Made by a program: the position numbers and the translations under genes
Assembly (NCBI GenBank): GCA_951394045.1
Contig: OX595987.1
Location: 1,860,001-1,924,000 of the forward strand
Length of the DNA stretch: 64,000 nucleotides
Origin: Nitzschia sp. DOCU1
Taxonomy: Eukaryota > Bacillariophyta > Bacillariophyceae > Bacillariales > Bacillariaceae
Direction: 5' to 3'
Notes under the pieces: generated by a model
What the model was told of the DNA's origin: nothing
Seen by the model: the letters and a program-made list of their open reading frames with translations, nothing else
Database searches by the model: none
Shown: positions 1 through 10,487 of the stretch, piece by piece
How the letters are laid out: every line of letters begins with the position of its first letter
Numbering within the stretch: the first letter of the stretch is position 1

Positions 1-1534
1 TCTCCTTCAGGGAGTAAAGCAATTTGTGGTTGTTGGCCCTACTGAGCAGATAGAAGTGCTTGTCTTTATTGTCGTGGCTCTGGGAACGGAACGTCAAAGG
101 CGTACCTGGTAGGAGTTTCTCGCGAAACTGGTTTGAAGAACGGTAAATGGGCGATGATTAGATTCAAAGACAATGAAATTGGGCGAATTTGTGATCGTTG
201 TTTGTTACGGCATAAGCGATCGTTGTGTGAGCAGCGCTGCCTCGTGAAATTAGCGTGTGAATCAACTTCTACGAGAAATGCATATATTCGTTAATGTAGT
301 TTTTATATTTCATGATGCGACATCGAAGATAATTATAGAGACATAGGGATCGCCAGACACCAACAGCGATTGTGGCGCACCGCTGTGACATCAAATTTTA
401 GTGTGAAAGCGAGGCCCCTCCGCGCCGGGCGATCCCACGGAGTGTGATGATGCATCACACTTTCCTTCCACGGAATCCCAAGGCATTCGACTCCTTCCAG
501 GAAGCCTACATGTGTGTCTCTCCAGAGCATATTAACGATGCACGGTATCAAATATTACCATGATTGCCTCTTTTTCTTGAAAATACGGGAACTTTCCCGC
601 TGGCGAAACGGCTAAAAAGAGTGGAGTTGGGGTATGTTACTTCAACAAACTTGCGCCTCGCTAGCGCCGTTACGAGTGCACGGCGGTGTGGCCCTTGTGA
701 GTGCACGGTGGTGTGGAGAGTCGTACATACAGTCTCCTACATAAGGGAGTAGGCTTTAGCATTGAGCCAAGCAAGTTAACTTGTTTGTTGTCACATGAGA
801 AAAATGTAGTTTCCTTCTCTCTTTTTTGTCAAATCGACCAGTATTTGCGTGCGTTGCAAAGGTCATTATCGACATCACATATTTCCACGACCACGGGTGA
901 CAATGGTAGATGGATTGGCTACGCCAGGAGCCTAAAATCGAGTCTCATCGTCTCTGAGGTCGGTGTTTCATCTTTACTTGGGAAATTTTGTTCTTGTAGA
1001 CTTGTAGCCTAAGCAAAGATTGAGAGTTCTAGAAGTTGTCCCCAGGCCCCCATATGGGTCTTTGCGACACGCATTCTCATGCTTCCCGTACGTAAGTACC
1101 AAACCTCGCATTACCATCTTGAGAGGAATAATCTTAGCTCTTTCTAGTTGTCGCCGCGTAGTAGCGAACACAAAGCCGGTCCAGTGCCTTGTTACAGTTT
1201 GGGCGACGCAGGGGAAGACCCGGAGCATCCATATCCAGGCCGTCAGAGCCGAGAGGAGGTCCCTTTGTTCAACGATAAGCAAAAAATAGACATGTGAAGA
1301 TGGGCGATCCCAGTAGCTTCTGGGATTTCTCCTTCTACTAGAGACATGCGACAGACTGACCATACCATAACGTCAGAATCAGTTGTTTAAATTTTTAACA
1401 GCACATGCAATCTCATGCTTCAGTGTGAAATCATGAGCACCCTAGACTTTGGTTCGAAAGATAGCATATGAATGGCACAATTGGTGTACACGTATACACC
1501 ATAGCAGTCCAACAGTCTCATCATTCGATCCACT
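1..1534. other. Left-edge region without a recognisable gene
   Basis: No open frame here resembles a protein family, and the longer frames (for example minus 974-1363 and plus 1020-1289) overlap each other on opposite strands with no codon pattern to favour either. An 18-base direct repeat with one mismatch lies at 674-691 and 699-716. At the extreme left, the minus strand is open from base 127 down to base 1 just after an AG that follows a pyrimidine-containing stretch, so an internal exon of a gene lying to the left is possible but unproven. The right part is presumably the 3' flank of the Tudor-like gene. Confidence 0.4.
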
Positions 1535-2370
1535 CTAGACCTTGCGAACAAACGCCACTCGACGCTTAGCCCCACGGTACAGATAGAGAGTCCCAGTCAA
1601 CATGGGAATCTTAACAACCTCTTCACCACCAATCTTTGTCTTCGCCTTCTTGGCGGGTGGTGGTAGAATCCCACCAGGTCTTGGCTGGACCGTCTTGAGC
1701 AAACCGCCGGCTCCAGGTGGCTCTCCTTCGTTAACTTGTTGTCGGCGGCGGCTACGTTGCTCACGGTCGGATACCCTCGATCTATCGTTCTTCGAAGAAT
1801 CATTTGGAGAAGATACGTCGGTATCGGCATTGGAATGGCGGTCGTCTCCCTGGAAATCAACCGATGCGGATCTCTTTTTTTTCTTGCTCGCGTCGGGTGA
1901 GCCCGAGTCATCGGAACCGGATCCAGCCTTGTCGGAGCTGGAGCCAGCTTTGCCAGGAGGAGCCGGTTTGCTCCGGAGAGTCTTCTTCTTGCTCCCCTTT
2001 GATTTGGAGGACCCATCATCGTTTTTCGAATTCGCGTCGCTATCGTCGGCCCTCGCAACCACTGGCCCGAGGTCATCTTCGAGCAGTTCTTCGTCCGGCA
2101 AGTCCTGGTCGTCAAAGGTCACCAACCAAGGACTGGCCGGGTCTTCCGAGAGGCGGATAACAAGGCGCCCATGAGCAAGTCCATCATCCCTGGTGAGCTG
2201 AGAACATGACGGATCGACCGAAAACAAAGCGTTAGCACGGCTTCCGGTTCTCAGCGAGAGGCATCACGACGACCTTCGATACTCACCTCGACCACATCCC
2301 CGGCGGAATAGCTTTCACGCCTCTTGGAGCCATTGTTTCTCCTGGTTGATCGCCTGAGAGAATCCGACAT
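1535..2370 (-). CDS. Tudor-like chromatin-type protein, copy A (two exons)
   Basis: Exon 1 is 2370-2287 and exon 2 is 2197-1535, joined over an 89-base intron with a GTGAGT donor and a TTCTCAG acceptor preceded by a branch-like GCTAAC; the product is 248 residues. Residues 1-28 are basic and end in AGDVVE. The following 35 residues contain the pattern WLVTFDDQ then PDEE, which reads like the small beta-barrel of Tudor/PWWP-type readers. A long Ser/Lys/Asp-rich linker follows, then a conserved basic C-terminus with LTGTLYLYRGAKRR. The same architecture, N-terminal barrel, REQRSRRRQ segment and C-terminal motif occur in the divergent neighbour at 2990-3887, so the two are paralogues. A nuclear methyl-lysine or nucleic-acid reader role is inference; no named family was recognised. 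The exon 1 start is the first ATG of the frame that continues in phase 0 into exon 2. Confidence 0.75.
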
Positions 2371-2989
2371 GGGAGGTATTCAGTTGCACGTACTCTGGAG
2401 GTGGGAAGGTAGCTTACAGTTGCTATCAGGAGAAAGTATTCAAAATGCCTCCTGCTGATGACACGATCGATGAGAAGATGGGGGCAGGATCTCATCGCGA
2501 CGAAAATCCTCTCGCTTCGTTCGTTGATGAAGCGTTTTGTTTTCTGCGACGGCGGGTGTGATATTCTTTTCGCCCGCGCGCTTGGTTTTGCGCCGTTTTG
2601 TCCCCTACGTCATGCGCCCAACGTACGCCGTCGTAGAAATCTCTACTATCAAAAGGGCATATCAAATTCAGCGAGCCCGGTCGGCCCGAAGATACCACCT
2701 CCCTCCGATGCCGTCGCCATGCTCCATTCCGAGGTGTGCAACTCGCCCGCTGTAACCTCTTGCTGATTGGCGGGAAAAAGTCACACCTGCCTCAGAAAAG
2801 CCGGCCGGCCACCTCGTGATATCATCATCGGCGGCACTCCTTTTTTCTCATCGCACCACCCAGTCATCATCACTTTTCGCAGGCTTTCTCGTCGTGGATG
2901 GCCAACAACATTTTTCTGCCACTTTCGTCATATTCTCAATAGGGCAAGCCCGCGTTGTGAGTAGTTTGAGGGACATCAAGTGTTTCAAC
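2371..2989. promoter_or_regulatory. Shared promoter of the Tudor-like pair
   Basis: This stretch separates the start codons of two divergently transcribed paralogues, so it must hold both promoters. At 2765-2779 there is ATTGGCGGGAAAAA, a reversed CCAAT box fused to a perfect E2F-type TTTTTCCCGCC site, the arrangement typical of cell-cycle promoters. No coding sequence was recognised. Confidence 0.5.
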
Positions 2990-3887
2990 ATGAATCGCTC
3001 GTCACGTCGTTCTCGACGTGCTCCAAAGAGAAACTCGGACTACAATGTCGGAGATATTGTGGAGGTAAGTGGCACACGAGGCCGAGACGTATCGGCCAAG
3101 ACGCAAAGGGCGTTTTGGTCGTAATCGTAGACGCGGACGATGTTAGTGCCGGGTGTTCCTTCACTCGACGTTTCCTTTGAGCTGATTCTATGTTGCTGTT
3201 TTACCTTTGCAGATCCATAGGAATGGCGTCGCTTTGAAAGCACGACTTGCACAGCTACTAACGGAAGGAACGTCGCCGAACCCACGATGGTTGTTGAAAT
3301 TTGACGGACAACCGTACAAGGACGAGGAAGCTTACGAGCGCTCATTCGGAAAGTTGTTGACGTCGGCCGAAGAAGATGAGCCTGGAAGCTCTTCGCCTAA
3401 CTCCAACAGTACCCCTGCTTCATCTCAACGGAAGGGAACTGCTGCCAAGTCAAATTCTGCCGCCAACGGCCGACGGACGAATGGGAGCAAGAATGGTGGG
3501 AGCTCTAGCGAGGGCGAGACTGCTGAAGGACCCAAAGGGAACAAGTCAAAGACGGAAACCAAGACTGTGCAGTTTTATGACGAGTCCAATCCTGGGTCGG
3601 ACGTAGGCACTGATACGAGTGGTCGAAACAGCAAGTCGTCCCTGCATTCGGCACGAGAGGAGCGCAGCCGTCGGCGTCAGGCCATGATTGATGACGAAAT
3701 CAATCCTGAACTCAGCGACGGCTTACTTGGAGGCAAGCGAGGTGCTTCAGATGACGCAGATGCAAACAAGAACAAACGGCAACGCGGAGATGTCGAGGGG
3801 GAAGTGATCAAGGTCAAGCTTCTCACGGGTACCTTATATATTTACCGTGGCAAGCATCGGCGTGCCGAGTTCATACGTCGAGTGTAG
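2990..3887 (+). CDS. Tudor-like chromatin-type protein, copy B (two exons)
   Basis: Exon 1 is 2990-3064 and exon 2 is 3213-3887; the intron has GTAAGT and TTTGCAG ends and lies in phase 0 straight after GDIVE, exactly where the paralogue at 1535-2370 has its intron. The product is 249 residues: a basic start (MNRSSRRSRRAPKRNS), the barrel-like segment GDIVE...RWLLKFDGQ...KDEE at about residues 20-65, a low-complexity Ser/Asn/Lys linker, an EERSRRRQ segment, and a C-terminus LTGTLYIYRGKHRRAEF. Length matches the paralogue within one residue. The pair probably arose by an inverted duplication. Function unknown; a nuclear reader or DNA-associated role is inferred from the Tudor-like core and the basic tails. 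Confidence 0.78.
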
Positions 3888-4325
3888 ATGAGTCGAATGG
3901 GCTTGGTCCTACTGGGCTAGGTAGTAGTCAGCAGTACGTGATGACGCTCAATGTGTTGGCACTTTGGCTAGCTCCGCGAACAAAGCCGGGAGAAACGCGT
4001 TAATTCAACCTATAGACAGCAACGGATGATTCTTTTGCGTTCAGCTACTAGTACTGGAATCACGATAATAGTATCATGCATTCCAAGGACCACTCGTATT
4101 GAGCGATCTGATGTTTGAAGATGTCTGTAGGAGTAAAGACCCCGTGTACCATAACAGAGCGTAACAAGACAGATGCTCTTGTGCCACACTTATTGAGAAA
4201 GGCTATATCAGTTGACAACATAAGGTACATGCCGGGAGCATGGCAAAGACACTAATCAGTGCATCAAACTCATTCAGCAGAAATGTTTTGGCGGTATAAC
4301 CCCAGAGAATCGTCCATCTAACTAA
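3888..4325. other. Intergenic, convergent 3' ends
   Basis: Lies between two convergent genes. Presumably both 3' untranslated regions; no gene or repeat seen. Confidence 0.6.
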
Positions 4326-4811
4326 TTAGCTCGATTGTTCTGCATTTCCTTGCAATTTCAGACTCTCCTGTCTTGCTCGAATTTCAATAAGTTTCCCTTG
4401 CATCGTCATTGCAATGCTTTCGATGTTTTGATCTGTCGCCGTCAAGGCCTTTGCGATGTTGTCGCTATTGGCATCTACAATCTTGAGTTTTCGTTCCAGG
4501 AATCCAGTTGTATCTTTGGACGTCTTTTCCACGTAAAAGCCAGTTCCGATGTCCACCAACATCTTGTTGGGTTCGCGTATCTTTCCAGGAACGTAAACGC
4601 TTTCTGTAAGAGGCACCATGACCTCCTTCCCTTCCGATGAAGGTGTTATTTCCGAAACTGCCGTCATAGAGGCATTTAGGCGTGCTGCAGCGGATCGCAG
4701 CGTTTGAAATCTTGCCATCAAGGCTTGCTGGCGATTTTCTTCTTGAAGTTTGAGTTGATTCAATTCTTCCAGACTCATCGCGTCCAAATTGATGGTGGTA
4801 GGAGTGCTCAT
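4326..4811 (-). CDS. Prefoldin subunit 5
   Basis: A single-exon protein of 161 residues, the usual size for prefoldin alpha-type subunits. It starts at a good ATG with MSTPTTINLDAMSLEELNQL, typical of PFDN5, followed by a coiled coil, the beta-hairpin core with VPLTESVYVPGKI and MLVDIGTGFYVEK, and a second coiled coil with the characteristic run NIESIAMTMQGK. Prefoldin is a hexameric cytosolic cochaperone (two alpha and four beta subunits) that hands nascent actin and tubulin to the CCT chaperonin; subunit 5 is one of the two alpha subunits. It is transcribed away from the CK2 beta gene. Assignment to subunit 5 rather than subunit 3 rests on the VGTGYYVEK-like hairpin. Confidence 0.9.
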   Translation of the reverse strand: MSTPTTINLDAMSLEELNQLKLQEENRQQALMARFQTLRSAAARLNASMTAVSEITPSSEGKEVMVPLTESVYVPGKIREPNKMLVDIGTGFYVEKTSKDTTGFLERKLKIVDANSDNIAKALTATDQNIESIAMTMQGKLIEIRARQESLKLQGNAEQSS

Positions 4812-5472
4812 CGTTTGGCGGCTGATGATTGGTGGTGGCAGAGATTATTCAGGTCGTCGTATCTAGGTAAAATTTAGAGCGATTCGAACGCAAAACTCAA
4901 GGCGTTCTCTCAGGAGAGGCGCTTGGCGACAGGGGCTGCACTTTACTTCTATGGCTACTTGTAAACTCGAAAGCTTCAAGCTGTAGAAGAGAGGGGAATA
5001 GTCCTTGCTTGTCGCTCAGTGTGGTTTTTCCGCAGTCGGCACCATTGCCGCCATTCGCCGCTTTGCTCCTATTCCCTGCCCTCTCCCGCCCGCCCGTCCG
5101 TCAGCTCGGTGTTCGCCATCACTACAGTACGCCCAAGGCGGGCGCGCTTGGAGGCAACAAAGACAAGAGCATGTCCTCTTGTGTGGGAATTTACGAATGA
5201 ATAGTAGAGGTGCGCGCAGAGGTATCTCGACACACATGTAATGCACCACTCCAATTAACGCGTGTGCCCGCCCTTTCCGGACGTGAGGAGCAGAGTGGAC
5301 CTCTCTGCCTTCGCGTTCTTCGGTGTGGCCTTCGCTCGCGGCATCCATCAAAGGCATTCAAAACCGCGCAGACGGCAAAAAAGGTCACACCGCCACGGAC
5401 GGGCAGAGGCACCGCGAAAATCTTACGGGTGGTCTCTGGGGTAGCCGGCAGATCGGCAAACCCGACATCTCC
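4812..5472. promoter_or_regulatory. Divergent promoter region, prefoldin and CK2 beta
   Basis: Separates two divergent starts. A pyrimidine-rich CCCGCCCGCCCGTCCGTC-like stretch lies near 5085-5105. The CK2 beta frame is open upstream to 5323, but without an ATG, so coding was begun at 5473. Nothing else recognised. Confidence 0.4.
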
Positions 5473-6975
5473 ATGGTGGCGTCTAATAAAGTGGTCATGG
5501 CTGCGGCGGAGGAAGTGATAGACGACAAGACTTCTACGCCTCCAAACAATAACCTTGGTCGAAATAAAGACAATGAGATGGAGGGACCCATGACAAGTAC
5601 GAATAAGAATAACGGTACCGATGTCCCTCCGGGCGACATGCTTGCCGGGTTATCGCTCAACGATGATGGACCTTCGGGCAACTTTCGCCCTGGTGTCGAC
5701 GCATTGAATGGTGGAAACGCAGAAGGAGAAGAAGTTCCGGCCTCGGCTTCTATGGAGGTGCAACTACCGCAGGCTCGTGTTGATGATTTCGACGACAGCA
5801 TTGCAAACATGAACCCTGCTATGGCGGCAATCGGACCTATGGGCGGTTCTGGGGGGAGGAAACGAAGCGACAAGGCTGCGACCGAAGCTAGTCAGGCTTT
5901 GCGCTCTTACCAGGGCAAGGCGCCTTCCAGCAAATCGGATAGAGCCTCAAATAGAAATAAGGGCCCATCGTTACCTTCAAGAACTACCGACGACGCACCT
6001 CCCGGAGCGGCGGACGAGGAGGAGTATGTGGAAGAAGAAGACGAGGAAAGCTCGGAAATGTCAGCATCGGACGAAGATGGCTCGTGGATTACATGGTTTT
6101 GCAGCTTGCGTGGTAATGAATTTTTCTGCGAAGTGGACGAAGACTACATTCAGGTGAGATGATCTAATTGTGGGGGCATCCCCGTTCCTTCCTCGGACGT
6201 GACACCGTCTCATTCTTTCCTGTCTTTGTGTAATAAGGACGATTTCAATCTGACTGGATTGAACTTCCTCGTCCCATATTATGAGTACGCCCTCGATATG
6301 GTGTTAGATGTAGAGATGCCAATGGAAGACTCGTTGACGGAAGAACAACAGGAAATTGTAGAATCCGCAGCGGAAATGCTCTACGGGTTGATTCATGCAC
6401 GGTAAGTTCACCTATCCTTTGGCGTCAACATGCAAGGGAGTTTGATGATTCTAACCCTAGTGGGATTTCCTAGTTACATCGTTACCAATCGGGGAATGCA
6501 TGCCATGTACGAGAAGTATAGAACAGCGGCTTTTGGAAGATGTCCGCATGTGTTTTGTCAAGGACAGCCGGTGCTTCCGGTGGGATTGTCGGATTTGCCA
6601 AGGAATTACACTGTTAACGTATTCTGCCCTAGATGTCACGGGCTTTTCTTTCCAAAGAGCACACGTCAAGCAAACATCGACGGGGCCTACTTTGGCACGA
6701 CATTCCCTCATTTATACCTCATGACACATCCTGTAAGTTTGACTATTTCTACTGGGCAATGGGGAATTCTTGGGTCAGAATACTCACTCTTTTGTTCTCA
6801 GGACATGATTCCGGCCAAGCCCAATCAAACCTATATACCTCGGGTGTATGGATTCAAGGTGAACGAAGCCAGTGCCTTCTACCAAAATCGAGAGGAAGGC
6901 CCAGCGCAGGCGCAAATACAGAATGATCAGAGACAATCACGGCGCTCTCGACACAGGGCGAGCAGTCGGAAATAA
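5473..6975 (+). CDS. Casein kinase 2 regulatory (beta) subunit with long N-terminal extension
   Basis: Four exons: 5473-6153, 6238-6401, 6474-6732 and 6802-6975, all with GT-AG introns; 425 residues. From about residue 204 the protein is a textbook CK2 beta: [20 protein letters not shown], then DDFNLTGL, the [14 protein letters not shown] segment, the zinc-binding pairs CPHVFC and CPRC, and [13 protein letters not shown]2 beta dimerises through this zinc ribbon, holds two catalytic alpha subunits and sets substrate choice. The usual protein is about 215 residues; here some 200 residues of Asn/Gly/Ser-rich, then strongly acidic sequence ([15 protein letters not shown]) precede it, all in the same exon as the conserved start. 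The first in-frame ATG (5473) was used. Nucleus and cytosol are expected. Confidence 0.93.
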
Positions 6976-7563
6976 TCTCTTTAGTTAAGACAACTTACTA
7001 AGCGTTATTTCAGCTACCTCGTTCGAGAGGAGTACGCCAAGCGTGGAATCATAGTAGTTTAACCGAGAAGTAAATTCAAGCTGGGCGACCACTGATCGCA
7101 GTCGATTTCAGAGTTCATGTCCAGCCCAGCCCCACTAACTCTTTCAGGCTGATACAGAGGAGATTTCCATGCCTGGTATCTACTCTCTAAATCACTTTAA
7201 TCAGGAGCTACGGGTTGATGCCCCGCCATGGACCTGTCCTACATCCCTGCAACGATGAACTATTCGGGTGGGTCGGATGGAAGGGGCAATAATAAATGGT
7301 CGAACATGTCGCAACCACCACTTCATTTCTCTGTCTGCCGTTCGTTCGGCCAGATCAGCGCCTTTGCGTGACACAAGCGGTGCATCCTATCGTACATCCT
7401 GCCTCGTGGAACCAGCTGGCTCCAAGCATTCGTTCGAGCTGAGCTACGGGGTGTGCGTCAGTGAGGTTTCGCGTCCGCACATCAAAAACTCCAACCATTC
7501 CTTCAAGAGATCCAACAACAGCCGACGACACAAAATTCTCTTCTGGGTTTAATCGTTTTCGAT
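6976..7563. other. Intergenic, 3' flank of CK2 beta and promoter of EF-G
   Basis: No coding signature; holds the CK2 beta 3' end and, toward the right, the promoter of the plastid EF-G gene. Confidence 0.5.
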
Positions 7564-10043
7564 ATGGTTGGCAAGGGTGTTTTCAGGGCCTTTGCCCTTT
7601 TGGCTGTTGCCGCTCCAGCAGCAGCCTTTGTTCCCAAGTCTTTCGGAGTTAAGAAGGTACGGCGAAAGCAGATTCCTGTCGTCGAAAAAAAAGATTCCGA
7701 TCCACAAGTGGTTGAGATTCCGAGTATTCCGGGCAGCACACAAACTCTAACATTTTCTTTTTATCTTTGCTAGACTTCCCTTGAGGCCGTGTCTTCCTTC
7801 CAAACTCAAAATATTGACAAGAAAGTGGCTTCCTCTGCCCCCCAACGCGAGGTTGATTTGGATTTGTATCGTAATATTGGTATCATGGCCCACATTGATG
7901 CCGGAAAGACGACCACCACCGAACGTATTCTTTACTACACCGGAAAGTCCTACAAAATCGGTGAAGTTCACGAAGGAGGAGCCACGATGGACTGGATGGA
8001 ACAAGAGCAGGAACGAGGAATCACCATTACCTCGGCTGCCACTACCTGCTCTTGGAAGGATCACCGAATCAACATCATTGACACACCGGGTCACGTCGAC
8101 TTTACGTTGGAAGTCGAACGTTCTCTTCGTGTCTTGGACGGAGCTGTTGCCGTTTTCGACGGTGTTGCCGGTGTCGAGCCACAAACTGAAACCGTCTGGC
8201 GCCAAGCCGACAAGTACAAGGTTCCCCGCATGTGTTTCCTTAACAAGATGGACCGAACCGGTGCAAACTTTTACTTTTGCGTCGACACGATTATTAACTT
8301 GCTAGGAGCAACCCCTGCCGTTCTTCAACTGCCCATCGGCACTGAATCTGATTTCTTGGGTGTCATCGACTTGGTTACCATGGAAGCCGTTGTGTGGCGT
8401 GGTGAGGATCTTGGTGCCTCCTTCGACGTGATTCCCCTTGACGAATGCAACGATATTCCACTTGTCGATGATGAGCTGAAGGCCAAGGCCAAAGAGTGGC
8501 ATGACAAGCTTGTTGAGGCTGCTGTCGAACAAGACGAGGATGTTCTCATGGCCTACCTCGAGGGCGAGGAACCTGATGTTCCCACTCTCAAGAAACTCAT
8601 CCGCAAGGGTACCCTCAGCCTGGAACTGGTCCCAGTCATTACCGGAACTGCCTTCAAGAACAAGGGTGTCCAGCCACTGTTGGATGCTGTTGTTGACTAC
8701 ATGCCTTCTCCGCTTGATGTGCTTGCCATTGCTGGTGTTGACGAGGACGGAGAACCAACCCAGCGATATTCGTCCGACGCTGAGCCTTTGTCTGCACTTG
8801 CCTTTAAGGTTGCCAATGATCCGTTTGTTGGAACTCTCACCTTTACTCGTGTTTACTCTGGTGTTATGGAAGCCGGAACTAGCGTCTACAACTCTGTGAA
8901 GGGAAAGAACGAGCGTATCGGACGTATGCTTCAAATGCACGCCAACGAGCGTACCGAGATTAAGTCTGCCGTCGCTGGCGACATTGTTGCGCTTGTCGGT
9001 TTGAAGGACACCACCACTGGAGAGACCCTCTGTGACAAGGCCAATGCGGTCATCCTTGAGAAGATGGAATTCCCTGAACCTGTCATCAAGGTTGCCGTCG
9101 AACCCAAGACTAAGGGTGATCAACAGAAAATGGGAGAAGCGTTGATGCGCCTTGCTGCCGAAGATCCTTCTTTCCGCTTTTCGCGGGACGAGGAGACCGG
9201 ACAGACTGTCATTGAAGGAATGGGTGAACTCCACCTAGAGATCATTGTTGACCGCATGAAGCGTGAATTTAGTGTCGAGTGCACTGTCGGTGCGCCGCAA
9301 GTCTCGTACCGCGAAGCCATCACCCAAAAGGCAGAAATTGATTACGTTCACAAGAAGCAATCGTACGTTTATGTTGCTCTGATTTGAGTATTGTATGATG
9401 CGTGTTCTCAAAAATTGTCTTTGTTCTTTTATATTACAGTGGAGGTTCGGGACAATATGCCCGTGTCAAGATTATCTTTGAGCCCAAGGACTTGTCCCAA
9501 GAAGGCGCCTCAGACTTCGAATTTGTGTCAGATATCAAGGGTGGATCTGTTCCTAAGGAATACATTCCTGGTGTGCAAAAGGGCATTGAATCGGTCCTGG
9601 GACGAGGTGTTATCGCTGGATTTCCTGTTTTGGGTATGAAGGCTACCTTGGTCGACGGAGCGTACCACGAAGTTGATTCTTCCGTCATGGCATTCGAGAT
9701 TGCTGGACGTGCCGCTTGCCGTGAAGGTTTGAGAAAGGCAAAAGCACGCCTCATGGAGCCTCTTATGCAGGTCGACGTTACTACACCAGAAGAATACATG
9801 GGTGATATTCTAGGAGACATCAACTCGCGACGTGGACTTGTCGGAGATTTGGGAGAACGCGGTAACGTTAAGACAATCAGCGCCCAAGTTCCCTTGGCCA
9901 ACATGTTCCAATATGTGTCGACACTTCGATCCATGTCCAAGGGCCGAGCCGCCTACTCGATGAAGCTCGCCAACTACGACTTCGTTCCTCCAAACATTGA
10001 GGAAGAGCTCAAGAGGGGCTTCACACTCAAGGAGGACGACTAG
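7564..10043 (+). CDS. Plastid elongation factor G
   Basis: Three exons: 7564-7656, 7774-9362 and 9440-10043; 761 residues. Exon 1 codes for a signal peptide ending in [13 protein letters not shown], the AxAF motif with Phe at the cleavage site that marks diatom stroma proteins. The mature part is a bacterial-type EF-G: G1 [15 protein letters not shown], the switch region and G3 [16 protein letters not shown]4 NKMDRTGA, domain II, and the C-terminal domains with [11 protein letters not shown] and [14 protein letters not shown] is the GTPase that moves tRNA and mRNA through the ribosome after peptide transfer; this copy would serve plastid translation. It is bacterial in type rather than EF-2, with no mitochondrial leader. 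The targeting exon is separated from the enzyme by a phase-0 intron, a common way of acquiring leaders. Confidence 0.95.
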
Positions 10044-10487
10044 GCTATTAACCGACATTAGACGTGCGTTGATTTACTTTAGCCATGAAATCGTTTTGTT
10101 CGACTGTATTTAGGTTGCGCAGTATTGGTTTCTGAACTCACTTGGGTAGTTCAGTATACAAGAAGACTTCTGAAGGTGTTGGCTTGTTCGCTACAAACAT
10201 TTGAAAAATGTCGAACTAGTTTGTCAGCGAGAAGGGAATATTCGGTATCGACAAGCTTGAAGTGTCGCCGGTGATCGCCACTACTAGCTAAACGAAATAC
10301 CCGTGGATTTGCAGAATTTGATCACATTTCGCCAATTTTGTAAATACAAAGAAAGCTAAGGCAGTTATGAGAAGCCACCTCGTCATGAAAATGATGCGCG
10401 ACAACTTCCCTTCTACCTGAGTACTGTCCAGTCAATGTTCAGTGCTCAGCGAGAGAAACACACGAAGAACGACGCAACGTCTGGTGA
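10044..10487. other. Intergenic, convergent 3' ends
   Basis: Between two convergent genes; presumed 3' untranslated regions, nothing else seen. Confidence 0.6.

Noticed and set aside
1..127. Minus-strand open frame after an AG at the left edge
   Set aside because: Could be an exon, but the plus strand is also open there and no family was recognised, so it is only mentioned in the region note.
974..1363. Open frame of 129 codons on the minus strand
   Set aside because: It overlaps plus-strand frames of equal quality, has no family resemblance and an unusual Arg/Cys/Trp-rich composition.
8302..9234. 310-codon open frame opposite plastid EF-G
   Set aside because: Pure shadow of a strongly conserved coding exon; translation resembles nothing.
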